Shown here: piece after piece, positions 35,137 to 43,763 of the stretch | How positions within the stretch are numbered: position 1 is the stretch's first letter | Layout of the letters: the number at the start of each line of letters is the position of its first letter | Source of the DNA: Planctomycetota bacterium | GTDB lineage: Bacteria > Planctomycetota > Phycisphaerae > Phycisphaerales > UBA1924 | Assembly: GCA_020831805.1 (NCBI GenBank) | Contig: JAFIFX010000004.1 | Span: 184,767 to 248,766, forward strand | Reading direction: 5' to 3' | DNA length: 64,000 nucleotides | Notes under the pieces: model-generated | What the model saw: the letters and a program-made list of their open reading frames with translations, nothing else | The model's database searches: none | Told to the model about the DNA's origin: nothing | Position numbers and translations under genes: made by a program

Positions 35137-35814
35137 ATGAAGATGTGGACACAGGCCGCGGTGGCCGGGCTCGGGTTGGCGGCGGGGATCGCCTCGGCGG
35201 ACACGCTGGAGCTGAGCTTTGTGCAGATCGCCGGCGGCGGCGGGGCGGCGACGGTGGAACTCAACGGCTCGGGCATCCAAGCCGGGCACCTGGTGCACGC
35301 GTACGCCAGCGGGTCCAAGGCGGGCCAGCAGTTCGCGACCTTCTGCATCGAGGTCGCCCAGACCGTGGGCGGCACCGCGGTGTACAACATCGTCGAGCTG
35401 ACCCAGGCCCCGGTCCCCGGTGCGGTCAAGTACACGCAGTCCCAGGCGGACATGGTCAACGCGATCGTGGCCAACGCGGCGGCGATGGGCTGGATCGACA
35501 ACCGGCTGCAGGCCGACGCGGGCCAGACCAACTACCTCGGGCGCATGGGCGCGATCCAGGCGGCGATCTGGGAGGCGTTGGGTGAGTCGATCGACCTGAA
35601 CTCCGCTGCGACGAGCGCCTCGCTGGCCTCGGCGTACAACGAGCTGATGGACGCCCAGAGCTTCAATCCGTCGCTGCGGATCAACGGGCTGCGTGCGTTG
35701 GTGAACGCACAGCGTCAGGACCTGCTCTATGTGGTGCCGCTGCCCCCGGCCGCGTTCGCGGGCCTGGGCATGCTGGGCGCGTGCTTCGGCGTGCGTGCGG
35801 TGCGCCGTCGCTGA
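35137..35814 (+). CDS. Predicted thioester-domain surface protein with VPLPPA-CTERM tail, array member 2
   Basis: A 225-residue paralogue: signal peptide through ASADT near residue 22, C70 in TFCIEV, Q141 in AIQAAIW (again 71 apart), conserved core AMGWIDNRLQADAGQTNYLG, and the tail VPLPPAAFAGLGMLGACFG with terminal AVRRR. The ribosome site AGAGGAGAGAG precedes the ATG. Upstream sits a CCCCCTTATCTGGGG element shared with member 5; downstream a strong terminator. The mature part is a single domain of about 170 residues. Confidence 0.82.
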   Translation: MKMWTQAAVAGLGLAAGIASADTLELSFVQIAGGGGAATVELNGSGIQAGHLVHAYASGSKAGQQFATFCIEVAQTVGGTAVYNIVELTQAPVPGAVKYTQSQADMVNAIVANAAAMGWIDNRLQADAGQTNYLGRMGAIQAAIWEALGESIDLNSAATSASLASAYNELMDAQSFNPSLRINGLRALVNAQRQDLLYVVPLPPAAFAGLGMLGACFGVRAVRRR

Positions 35815-35857
35815 GGGCGAGGCTGAGCAGTCTGGTCGCTCCCTCCTGAGGATCGAG

Positions 35858-35887
35858 GACGCCCGGCACCGAGCCGGGCGTCTTTGT
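35858..35887 (+). terminator. Terminator of array member 2
   Basis: GACGCCCGGC/GCCGGGCGTC with an ACCGA loop followed by TTTGTT. Confidence 0.85.
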
Positions 35888-36081
35888 TATTGGACACCCG
35901 GCTTGCTTGCCCGCAAAGGAATACCCCCTGCTTTACGATTTCGTGGGTGATTGTCGTCGTACCACCCGATCGGGTGTGCTTTCATGTCTCCTTGATGCGG
36001 AGGACAGAGCCATCGGCCCGGTCTGTCGACCAGGCCCACTAGGGCTTGTCCCCCTGCGTGACCGGAATGGAGCATGAGAAA

Positions 36082-36801
36082 ATGAGGAAAGTGACAATGG
36101 CGGCGGCGATCACATTGATGATCGCCGCCGGCAGCGTGGCTGCGGAGAGCGTGGCCCTGAACTTCGGCGCCATGCGCGGGGCGGGCGACACGTTGCAGAT
36201 GCGGTACGAGACGATCGCCGGCGGCGGCAATGCGGGGCGGGTGAGCGTCGGCGATCGGAATCTTCAGGCCGGGCACATCGTGCACACCATCATGAGCGGA
36301 CCGCGGACGGGCTCGCGGTTCAGCACCTTCTGCGTGGAACTGGGCCAGAACATCGGCAACGGTGTGCTGACCTACGACATCGTCGGTCTGGCCGACGCGC
36401 CGTTGCCGGGCCCGTCGTACGGGCAGGCCGCGGCCGACGCGGTCAGCGCGGTGGTGGCCAACGCCCGCGCCATGGGCTGGATCGACGCCCGCCTTCAGGC
36501 GGACACGGGACAGGAGAACTACCTCGGCCGTATGGGCGCCATCCAGGCCGCGATCTGGGAGGCCATCGGCGGGGACGTGCAGATCGGCTCGGCGGGAACG
36601 AGCCACTTCGTGTCCGACGCGTACAGCGAGCTGATGGACATCCAGACATTCGACGCGTCGCTTCGGATGGCGGGCCTGCGGGCGCTGGTCCATCCGAGCC
36701 GTCAGGACATGCTGTATGTGGTGCCGCTGCCCCCGGCTGCGTTCGCGGGTCTGGGGATGCTGGGCGCGTGCTTCGGCGTGCGTGCGGTGCGCCGTCGCTG
36801 A
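36082..36801 (+). CDS. Predicted thioester-domain surface protein with VPLPPA-CTERM tail, array member 3
   Basis: A 239-residue paralogue with a longer N-terminal part. Signal peptide ends near AGSVAA (residue 21). C84 in TFCVEL and Q155 in AIQAAIW are 71 residues apart. It shares GDRNLQAGHI(V/I)HTI with member 4, so these two form a subgroup; members 1, 2 and 5 lack it. Tail VPLPPAAFAGLGMLGACFG plus AVRRR. Start chosen at the ATG 13 bases after GGAG; two upstream in-frame ATG codons lack a signal-peptide fit. Confidence 0.8.
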   Translation: MRKVTMAAAITLMIAAGSVAAESVALNFGAMRGAGDTLQMRYETIAGGGNAGRVSVGDRNLQAGHIVHTIMSGPRTGSRFSTFCVELGQNIGNGVLTYDIVGLADAPLPGPSYGQAAADAVSAVVANARAMGWIDARLQADTGQENYLGRMGAIQAAIWEAIGGDVQIGSAGTSHFVSDAYSELMDIQTFDASLRMAGLRALVHPSRQDMLYVVPLPPAAFAGLGMLGACFGVRAVRRR

Positions 36802-36835
36802 GGGAGTTTTACCCCCGATTGAAATTTAGTACACC

Positions 36836-36862
36836 ATGCCCGGCTCCGGCCGGGCATTTTTT
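36836..36862 (+). terminator. Terminator of array member 3
   Basis: ATGCCCGGC/GCCGGGCAT, TCCG loop, followed by a T run. Confidence 0.9.
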
Positions 36863-37020
36863 GCTCGGTAATTCCAAGGGTTTTTGTGTAGGTCCGGCAT
36901 CGGTTATTGGCTTAAGGGCGATTTCATTTGAGTTTACGCATTACCGCATGACAATACATCTTGATCTGCTACTAGAACCAGCGGCGCTCACAGCCGCATT
37001 TCCAACCAGGAGAGGTGACC

Positions 37021-37749
37021 ATGTTTTCGCGTATCCAGTTATTGACGGCGGCCGTCGCGCTGCCCGTCGGCCTTGCTTCGGCGAGTCCGTTTGACCCCCT
37101 TTCATTCTCGCAGATTCGCGGGAACGGCGGGAACCCCACGCTCGAGATGCAGTATTCGGGTATCGCCGGCGGCGGGAGCGAGTTCCGCGTCCAGGTCGGC
37201 GATCGGAATCTTCAGGCCGGGCACATCATCCACACGATCACCAGCGGGTCGAAGGCGGGGACCCAGTTCCGCACCTTCTGCATCGAGCTGGGACAGAATG
37301 TCGGAAGCGGGCCGATCACCTACGACATTGTCGCGCTGACCGAGGCGCCGGCCCCGGGGCCGACGTACTCGGGCGTGATCGCCGGGCGCATCAACGCGGT
37401 CATCGCCAACGCGGTGGCGTTGGGCTGGATCGACAACCGCCTGCAGGCGGACACGACCCAGGACAACTACATCGGCCGCATGGGCGCGATCCAGGCCGCG
37501 TTGTGGACCGAGATCGGCGGCGATGTCGACATCTTCTCGGCGAACACGAACGCTTCGATCCGCGATGCGTTCCTCGTGCTGACCGACGCGAACACCTTTG
37601 ACGATTCGCGTCGCATCAACGGGCTGCTCGCCCTGACCAATCCGGTGCGTCAGGACATGCTGTATGTCATCCCGCTGCCCCCGGCGGCGATGGCCGGCAT
37701 GGGCATGCTGTGTCTCGGGTTCGGCGTGCGGGCCTGGCGCCGGCGCTGA
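37021..37749 (+). CDS. Predicted thioester-domain surface protein with VPLPPA-type tail, array member 4
   Basis: A 242-residue paralogue, the most divergent. Signal peptide through ASASP near residue 22. C87 in TFCIEL and Q158 in AIQAALW keep the 71-residue spacing. The tail reads IPLPPAAMAGMGMLCLGFG then AWRRR, with V to I and an extra Cys in the hydrophobic helix. Very strong ribosome site AGGAGAGG just before the ATG. Its leader (36863-37020) is visibly AT-richer than the surroundings. Confidence 0.82.
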   Translation: MFSRIQLLTAAVALPVGLASASPFDPLSFSQIRGNGGNPTLEMQYSGIAGGGSEFRVQVGDRNLQAGHIIHTITSGSKAGTQFRTFCIELGQNVGSGPITYDIVALTEAPAPGPTYSGVIAGRINAVIANAVALGWIDNRLQADTTQDNYIGRMGAIQAALWTEIGGDVDIFSANTNASIRDAFLVLTDANTFDDSRRINGLLALTNPVRQDMLYVIPLPPAAMAGMGMLCLGFGVRAWRRR

Positions 37750-37806
37750 CACCACGGCCTTCGCTCGCGGAGAGCATCGGCCTTCAGAATCGTTTGCTGA
37801 TCGATG

Positions 37807-37840
37807 GAGCACCCGGGTTTTTCCCGGGTGCTCTGTCTTT
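37807..37840 (+). terminator. Terminator of array member 4
   Basis: GAGCACCCGGG/CCCGGGTGCTC, loop TTTTT, then TGTCTTT. Confidence 0.85.
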
Positions 37841-37946
37841 GCGCCGGGATGGCGGCGGCTCCCGGCCTTGTCCGGGCATCGGCGTCCCATAAAACGCTGC
37901 TCTCGGCCACTAGGGTATAAATCCTCACAAAAACAGGTGATGGGGG

Positions 37947-37970
37947 CTTGATCCACCCCCGTATCTGGGG
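37947..37970 (+). promoter_or_regulatory. Shared upstream motif of array member 5
   Basis: CTTGATCCA then CCCCCGTATCTGGGG at 37956-37970, 68 bases before the ATG. One base differs from the element upstream of member 2 (35021-35035). Confidence 0.45.
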
Positions 37971-38038
37971 GAAGATCGCGGCTGAGGAGTTTTGACTGGA
38001 GCGGGCGTCGTTCTGGCGTCCGGTATGGGAGAGATGAC

Positions 38039-38716
38039 ATGATCAGCACGAAGCAGGCCGCGGTCGCGGCAGTCGTGGCGGCCGCGGGCAGCGCGTTCGC
38101 CGGAACGGTGGACCTGAACTACCTGGGCGTGTCGGGGGGAACCTCGGCCGCCAAGCTGCGTGTGAGTGGCGTGACCTATTACGCGGGTCACATGACGCAC
38201 ATGTACACGAGCGGCGCTCGGTCCGGCCAGACCTTCAACACCTTCTGCATCGATATCGAGGAGGCCGCGACCCCCGGTTCGGCGACCTATCAGATCATCG
38301 ATCTGGCGGACGCACCGATCCCCGGCGTGGCCTTCGGGCAGGCGAAGGCCGACGCGGTCAGCGCGGTGATCGCCAACGCCATCGCGATGGGCTGGATCGA
38401 CAACCGCCTTCAGGGCGACACCGGCCACTCGGACTATCTGGGCCGGATGGGCGCGATCCAGGCGGCGATCTGGGAGGCTCTGGGCTTCGGTGTGAACATC
38501 GGCGCGAGCCAGACCAGCAACAGCCTGGCGGTGGCCTACGGCCAGTTGATGAACGAGAACAGCTTCGATTCGTCCCTGCGGACGGCCGGTCTGCGGGCCA
38601 TCGCGGCCCCGGGCCAGCAGGACATGCTGTACATCATCCCGCTGCCCCCGGCCGCCTTCGCGGGCCTGGGGATGCTGGTCGCGTGCTTCGGCGTGCGTGC
38701 GATGCGGCGTCGCTGA
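38039..38716 (+). CDS. Predicted thioester-domain surface protein with VPLPPA-type tail, array member 5
   Basis: A 225-residue paralogue, closest in length and motif layout to members 1 and 2. Signal peptide through GSAFAG near residue 22. C70 in TFCIDI and Q141 in AIQAAIW are 71 apart. Tail IPLPPAAFAGLGMLVACFG plus AMRRR. Ribosome site GGGAGAG before the ATG. Exosortase-type processing would remove the tail after the PLPP motif; no exosortase gene is in the window, but the deacetylase at the left edge is of the exosortase-associated class. Confidence 0.82.
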   Translation: MISTKQAAVAAVVAAAGSAFAGTVDLNYLGVSGGTSAAKLRVSGVTYYAGHMTHMYTSGARSGQTFNTFCIDIEEAATPGSATYQIIDLADAPIPGVAFGQAKADAVSAVIANAIAMGWIDNRLQGDTGHSDYLGRMGAIQAAIWEALGFGVNIGASQTSNSLAVAYGQLMNENSFDSSLRTAGLRAIAAPGQQDMLYIIPLPPAAFAGLGMLVACFGVRAMRRR

Positions 38717-38745
38717 ATCGCTGTCCTGTCTTGAGAACGAGAGAG

Positions 38746-38769
38746 AACCCCGCTCCGGCGGGGTTTTTT
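38746..38769 (+). terminator. Terminator of array member 5
   Basis: AACCCCGC/GCGGGGTT hairpin running into TTTTTT. Confidence 0.92.
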
Positions 38770-38859
38770 CTTTGTGTGCTTTCCTGCACCTGAAGATTGG
38801 CAGGGATCGAATAAGCCTGAGGAACTTGTTTTTCGGGGGATTTCGCGAGGAGCACAGGC

Positions 38860-40320
38860 ATGTTTGGACGCGTGGGAACGCTGGTTGCGTGCGGGATGGT
38901 TGTGGCCATGGGTTGCGTGGGGCTGGCGGGGGCCGGGGGCGGCGAGCGAGCGCCGCTGCTGGCCCGGATGACCGGGACGGCGGCGGAGGTCGAGTCCGGC
39001 GTGCTGGACCGAGCGCCGGCCGCGACGACGGTCCCGGCGGCCCGTCCGGAGCGGGTGGTGCTGTTCCGCGGGGTGCGGCTGTTCGACGGGCGCTCGGACG
39101 CGTTGGCCGGGCCGCGGGATGTGCTGGTGCGCGACGGGGTGATCGAGCGGATTTCGGATGGACCGATCGGCACGGGTGACTGGGCGGGCGACGGGGCGGG
39201 CGTGCTGGAGATCGAGGGGGGTGGGCGGGTGCTGATGCCGGGGCTGATCGATGCGCACTGGCACAGCATGATCGCGGCGACGCCGATGCTGGTGCTGATG
39301 TCGGCGGACGAGGGGTACATGCATCTGGCGGCGGCGCACGAGGCGGGGCGGACGCTGATGCGCGGGTTCACTACGGTGCGGGACGCCGGCGGGCCGTCGT
39401 TCGCGCTCAAGCGGGCGATCGACGAGGGGCTGGTGGCCGGGCCGCGGATCTACCCGTCGGGGGCGATGGTGTCGCAGACGGGCGGGCACGGTGACTTCCG
39501 GATGCGGCACGAGGTGCCCCGCTCGGGCGGCCCGACCCACACCGAGCGGGTGGGCATGGCGATGATCGCGGACGGCGCGGATGAGGTGCGTCGCGCGGTG
39601 CGTGAGCAGTTGATGCTCGGCGCGTCGCAGATCAAGCTGATGGCGGGGGGCGGTGTTTCATCGGTGTACGACCCGCTGGATGTCACGCAGTACACCGTGC
39701 CCGAGCTCCGGGCGGCGGTGGAGGCGGCGGAGAACTGGGGGACCTATGTGACCGTGCACGCGTACACTACCCGGGCGGTGCGCCAGGCGATCGAGGCGGG
39801 GGTCAGGTGCATCGAGCACGGGCAACTGCTCGACGAGGACACCGTGAAGCTGATGGCGGAAAAGGGCGTGTGGTGGTCGCTCCAGCCGTTCCTGGACGAT
39901 GAGGACGCGAACCCCAAGACCGGCGACCAGCGTCTCAAGCAGATCGAGGTCAGCAAGGGCACGGAGGCCGCGTACGAGCTCGCCAGGAAGCACGGGGTGC
40001 GCACGGCGTTCGGGACGGATGTGATGTTCTCCAACGCCGGGGCGATGGCCCAGGGGCGCAAGCTCGCGAAGCTCGGGCGCTGGTACAGCCCCGCCGAGGT
40101 GCTGCGGATGGCCACGGGCGACAACGCGGAGCTGCTGGCGCTGTCCGGCGAGCGAAACCCCTACCCGGGCGTGCTGGGCGTGGTGGAGGAGGGCGCGCTG
40201 GCGGACCTGATCCTGGTCGACGGCGACCCGCTGAGCGATCTGTCGCTGATCGCGGACCCGGAGAAGAACTTCGTGGTGATCATGAAGGGCGGGGTGGTGT
40301 ACAAGCACGCGCTGGATTGA
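38860..40320 (+). CDS. Secreted metal-dependent amidohydrolase (prolidase/imidazolonepropionase-like)
   Basis: A 486-residue amidohydrolase with an N-terminal export signal (residues 1-28, MGCVGLAGAG; possibly lipidated at Cys 19). The metal site has DAHWHS near residue 130, where the usual HxH has become HWH, a carbamylated-lysine-type segment SQIKLMAGGGVSS near 255, VHAYTT near 300, IEHGQLL near 320 and the final Asp in AFGTDVMFS near 385. Related secreted enzymes cleave Xaa-Arg/Lys/Pro dipeptides. It is preceded by the array's last terminator, so it is a separate transcription unit. Confidence 0.88.
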   Translation: MFGRVGTLVACGMVVAMGCVGLAGAGGGERAPLLARMTGTAAEVESGVLDRAPAATTVPAARPERVVLFRGVRLFDGRSDALAGPRDVLVRDGVIERISDGPIGTGDWAGDGAGVLEIEGGGRVLMPGLIDAHWHSMIAATPMLVLMSADEGYMHLAAAHEAGRTLMRGFTTVRDAGGPSFALKRAIDEGLVAGPRIYPSGAMVSQTGGHGDFRMRHEVPRSGGPTHTERVGMAMIADGADEVRRAVREQLMLGASQIKLMAGGGVSSVYDPLDVTQYTVPELRAAVEAAENWGTYVTVHAYTTRAVRQAIEAGVRCIEHGQLLDEDTVKLMAEKGVWWSLQPFLDDEDANPKTGDQRLKQIEVSKGTEAAYELARKHGVRTAFGTDVMFSNAGAMAQGRKLAKLGRWYSPAEVLRMATGDNAELLALSGERNPYPGVLGVVEEGALADLILVDGDPLSDLSLIADPEKNFVVIMKGGVVYKHALD

Positions 40321-40415
40321 GCGAACGCCGGGCGTGCGTTGCTCCGATCGCTTGAACCAACCGCCGTGCGCATCGGGGCGCCCGCCGCGATCCACCGCGC
40401 GAAACGCACAGCGAT

Positions 40416-40462
40416 CAAACGCAGAGGACCACCGAGGGTCGCAGAGGAGCGCAGAGAGATCA
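40416..40462. repeat. Short intergenic GCAGAGG-type repeat, copy 1
   Basis: CAAACGCAGAGGACCACCGA followed by GGGTCGCAGAGGAGCGCAGA: three related GCAGAG units. A similar element is at 63126. The 355-base gap 40321-40675 otherwise holds no gene that I can support. Confidence 0.6.
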
Positions 40463-40675
40463 AGGGATTATGTTCAATCCTGTGCGAACCTCTTCGGATG
40501 CGGGCTGTGCCGGGCGGGGTTGATGAGGATCCTCAAACTTCCGCGACCCCTCCGGGGTCAAATGGTCCGACCGGGCCACTCCACGGATTGCGCTGCGTTC
40601 CACCCGTGGCAACTCACGGGCGCCCCTCCGGGGCGTTTTGAGAGCATGACGCCCGAGATTCAGTGAGGACCCGTA

Positions 40676-40921
40676 TCAGCTGGCGGCGGGCTGGCCGCGG
40701 GCGCGCTCGGCGCAGAGCCGGCGGGCCTTGTCGAGCAACTCGGCGTAGTCGTCCGGCTCGTCGATGATCGTCTGGCCGGCTTCGAGGAAGCGGGTCTCGA
40801 AGCACAGGCTGCACTGGCCCAGGCAGTCGCGCATCTCGCAGCCCTCGGCCACGAGCGCATCGCGCTCCTGGTTGGACCGCGGGTTGAGCACGCAGAATCG
40901 GATGCGGCAGGGATCGGCCAT
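40676..40921 (-). CDS. Small Cys-rich protein, DUF1450-like
   Basis: An 81-residue protein with six cysteines: C5 and C10 in PCRIRFC, C28 and C33 in EGCEMRDC, C37 and C40 in GQCSLC, plus C70. The RFCVLNP opening and the CLGQCSLC core resemble the DUF1450/YuzB family, which has a ferredoxin-like Cys pattern, suggesting metal or iron-sulfur binding; function is not known. It is translated alone; the long frame upstream is a shadow of the S74-chaperone gene. Confidence 0.72.
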   Translation of the reverse strand: MADPCRIRFCVLNPRSNQERDALVAEGCEMRDCLGQCSLCFETRFLEAGQTIIDEPDDYAELLDKARRLCAERARGQPAAS

Positions 40922-41058
40922 GAAGGGATCATCGTACCGCGTCGGCGGTTGGATCCAAGTCTTTGGCGGAGATGGTATTACGCATATTCGTGTCAACAAT
41001 TTTCCGGAATCCCGGATCGAGATGTCCGGACTTATCCGGCCGATTGTTCCGCGGTGCT

Positions 41059-42339
41059 TCAGGGGGCGGCGCGGAGGGCCCGCTCGAGTTGTTCGAGGCG
41101 CTCGTGGAGCCGGGCGATCTCTTCGCGGAGCAGGTCGGTTTCGTGCTGGTGGCGGGCCTGGAGTTCCTGGATGGCGTCGACGGCGAGCGCTTCGAAGCCG
41201 AGGGGGGTCAGGGTCAGGTGCTCGCCCTCCGCGGAGACCCATTCGGGGATCACATGGGCGACCTCCTGCGCGATGAAGCCGCGGAAGCGGCCCGGGGCGG
41301 CCTGGGGATGATCGGGGTCGGCGTACTCGAAGGAGACGGGGCGGAGGGCGTTGATGGTGGCCAGGGAGTTGTGCAGGGGCCGGACATTCTTTTTGACGCG
41401 TGCGTCGGAGAGGGCGGACCAGGGGCCGCCGCCGGGCTTGAAGGCGTTCGCGTTGACCTGAAGGGTTTGGTTGACGACGGCGCTGCCGGTCTGGAGCAGG
41501 CCGGGGAAAATGGCTTGGGTGGGGAGGAAAACATGGTCGTTGACGAGGACCGTCCCGCCCGAGACGCGGACGAGGGCGCCGTTGATCCGGAGGTTGGCCG
41601 TCGCGGTGAGGTCCATGATGGGGGCGTTGATGTCCACGGAGATCTGGCCCCGCAGCTTGAGGGCGGTGCCGGCCTCCATGTCCAGGTTGTTCTGGGTTTC
41701 GATGTGCCCGCGGCCGCCGACGGATCGGAGGCTGAAGTCTTGGGAGGACTGGATGTTTATGTCTTCGGATGTGGTGATGGCGAGATCCAGCGTCGACTGG
41801 ATGCCGGGTCTGGAGAGGATCAGGCCGCGGCTGAAGCCATCGAAGAGGCGCAGGCCGGTGAGGAAGGAGCCGCCGGTTGTGAGATCGACATAGCCGCCGG
41901 GTTGGTGGGTCAGGAGGCTGTCGCTGACCTCGTCGAGGGTGGGGGTGGGGGCGTCGAGGGCGTAGTGGGCGACCGGTGCGGGCTGGATGGGCGTGCGGGG
42001 TTCGAGGGTGACGAATCCGTCGGGGTGATCGGGGTCCGAGACGGCGATCTCGAGGTAGCGGGCCTCGGGCCCGAAGACCGGGCCGAAGTCCAGCGAGACC
42101 GTGAACGCGCCGGCGGGCGAGGGCGTGACGGCGCGGACGAGATCGCCGCCGATCGGGTGGTGGAGCAGCGGGTCGGCGTGGAGGCGGAAGCGGAGCTCGA
42201 CGGGCTCGGCGACCGGGGCGCCGGCGCGTGTGAGGCTGCCCTGGTAGGTGAAGGCGTCGGTGTGGGGGGCCGGTTGGGCCTGGGCGGCGGCGGCGATCGC
42301 GACGGCGGCCAGGGCCGCCCGGGTGCGTGGGCTGAACAT
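41059..42339 (-). CDS. Secreted protein with C-terminal peptidase S74 intramolecular chaperone
   Basis: A 426-residue protein: signal peptide (AALAAVAIAAAAQA, residues 8-21), a beta-rich domain opening TDAFTYQGSLTRAGAPVAEP seen in many secreted planctomycete proteins, a repetitive beta-helix-like middle (ITTSEDINIQSSQDFSLRS), then the S74 chaperone domain with SDARVKKNVRPL (Ser is the self-cleavage residue), LRPVSFEY and GFIAQEVAHVIPEW near 300-370, and a closing trimeric coiled coil (ETDLLREEIARLHERLEQLE). It probably trimerises and auto-cleaves like phage tail spikes. No phage genes are nearby. Confidence 0.83.
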   Translation of the reverse strand: MFSPRTRAALAAVAIAAAAQAQPAPHTDAFTYQGSLTRAGAPVAEPVELRFRLHADPLLHHPIGGDLVRAVTPSPAGAFTVSLDFGPVFGPEARYLEIAVSDPDHPDGFVTLEPRTPIQPAPVAHYALDAPTPTLDEVSDSLLTHQPGGYVDLTTGGSFLTGLRLFDGFSRGLILSRPGIQSTLDLAITTSEDINIQSSQDFSLRSVGGRGHIETQNNLDMEAGTALKLRGQISVDINAPIMDLTATANLRINGALVRVSGGTVLVNDHVFLPTQAIFPGLLQTGSAVVNQTLQVNANAFKPGGGPWSALSDARVKKNVRPLHNSLATINALRPVSFEYADPDHPQAAPGRFRGFIAQEVAHVIPEWVSAEGEHLTLTPLGFEALAVDAIQELQARHQHETDLLREEIARLHERLEQLERALRAAP

Positions 42340-42413
42340 GAAGGCTTCCTTTCAGGGTGCGGGGCGTCTCGGAGGAGAAGCCTTGTTCGTTGCGGCGGGT
42401 CAGGCGTCCGGGG

Positions 42414-43688
42414 TCAGGGCTTCGGCGATGGATTCGCGGATCTCGTCGGCGTCGGGGGCGGTGAGTGTCTGGGCGATCTCGGCGTGGCGGGGGCGGAGGG
42501 CGCGCGGGCGCGGAGGGCGGCGCGGCAGACGGCCGCGTGGGCGGTCTCGGTGTCGACGATCTCGGCGATCGCGTCGGCGACGAGCCAGGCGTCCTCGTCG
42601 CGGCCCGCGGCGAGGTAGGCGGCGTGGGCGTCGGCCAGCTTCCGGGTGTCGGAGCGGTCGTAGTGGTCGCGCAGGCTGGCGGCGGCTTCCGGGGACATGC
42701 GGGCATCCGTGCCGGTCAGCGCCATGGCGCGGAAGCGGCGCTTCTCGGCGATGACCACGCGGGCGTTCTGGAGCGTGCGCCCGGCGAGCTCCCACCGCCC
42801 TTGTTCGATCATCCAGGGCAGGACCATGTGCTCGAAGGTGCGGAAGGTGTCGGCGGCGGTGGGGCGGTCCTTGATGCGGTCGACCCATTCGGCGATGGCG
42901 TCGTTGTCGTGGAGCAGCCGCAGGTTGAGCGTGAGCCAGTCGATCATGTTGTCGCGCGAGGTCTCGCCGGCGCGGAGCCGGTCGGCCAGGTCGTCGCGGA
43001 GGCGGGTGAAGGCGTCGAGTGCTGGGGGGTGGGCCTCGGCGAGTTCGCGCATGTTGCGAACCATGAAGGAGAGACGCACGCCGTACATCGAGCGCTCGTG
43101 GTCGAGCATGTTGTGCCAGAGCCAGAGAAACTCGTCGAGGGCCTCGTCGTGCCGGCCGGACCGGCTGAGCTGGCGGGCCAGGTCCAGGCGGGACTTGACA
43201 TCGACGCGGCCGTCGGCGTCGGCGCGGTCCCCGGCGCGCTCGCGGAGCGCATCGAGGTGGGTACGGCCCCGGCGGGCGTCGTCGAGCCAGGCGGTCAGGG
43301 CGACGGTGTCCATCGCGCCGGTGTGGCGGTCAAACTCGACACCGGCGCGGTAGATGACCATCGTGGGCATGGCCCGGACCTGGTTGGCCCGGGCGATGTC
43401 GGGATGCCGGTCGACATCGACGGGGATGGCGGTGATGCGGTGGGCGCGGAGGTACTCGACGACGGCGTCGTCGGACCAGGTGGTGCGGTCCATCATCTTG
43501 CACGGGCCGCACCAGTCGGCGGTGAACTTGACGATCAGCAGCGATCCATCACGCTCGGCGTTGGCGGCCAGGGCCTCGGGGAAGGCGATGTCGGAGAAGG
43601 CGGGCGGCCTGTCGGCCAGGGCGATGGACGCACCCAGGGCGATCGAAACGAGCGCGGTCAAGACGCCGGCGGCGGTGGTGCGTGGCAT
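42414..43688 (-). CDS. Secreted thioredoxin-fold protein with helical repeat tail; probable 3' frameshift
   Basis: A 424-residue secreted protein as read. Signal peptide near residues 7-26, thioredoxin domain with the redox motif ADWCGPCKMMD near residue 59 and cis-Pro in RAMPTMVIY, then a TPR-like helical region to about residue 390. The last 30 residues (SPRHSPPPTPTRS) are low complexity and out of character. Adding one base at a run of five G (+ strand, about 42506) restores a frame ending RHAEIAQTLTAPDADEIRES and closing at 42400, so a single-base deletion or sequencing error is likely. AGGAGG ribosome site. Confidence 0.8.
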   Translation of the reverse strand: MPRTTAAGVLTALVSIALGASIALADRPPAFSDIAFPEALAANAERDGSLLIVKFTADWCGPCKMMDRTTWSDDAVVEYLRAHRITAIPVDVDRHPDIARANQVRAMPTMVIYRAGVEFDRHTGAMDTVALTAWLDDARRGRTHLDALRERAGDRADADGRVDVKSRLDLARQLSRSGRHDEALDEFLWLWHNMLDHERSMYGVRLSFMVRNMRELAEAHPPALDAFTRLRDDLADRLRAGETSRDNMIDWLTLNLRLLHDNDAIAEWVDRIKDRPTAADTFRTFEHMVLPWMIEQGRWELAGRTLQNARVVIAEKRRFRAMALTGTDARMSPEAAASLRDHYDRSDTRKLADAHAAYLAAGRDEDAWLVADAIAEIVDTETAHAAVCRAALRARAPSAPATPRSPRHSPPPTPTRSANPSPKP

Positions 43689-43763
43689 GCGGGGGTTCCT
43701 CCTTCCGAGCATCGTACCGGAACAGGGGGCCGCGGCCAAGGGTTTTCGCCGGGGTTGGACGGG

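Noticed and set aside
35885..35915. Sigma-54-like TGG...TTGC upstream of array member 3
   Set aside because: The spacing is one base too long and the site overlaps the terminator of member 2.
41059..42618. Long plus-strand reading frame opposite the S74-tailed gene
   Set aside because: High-GC antisense shadow: composition is Gly/Val/Glu biased without any motif, while the minus strand has clear domains.
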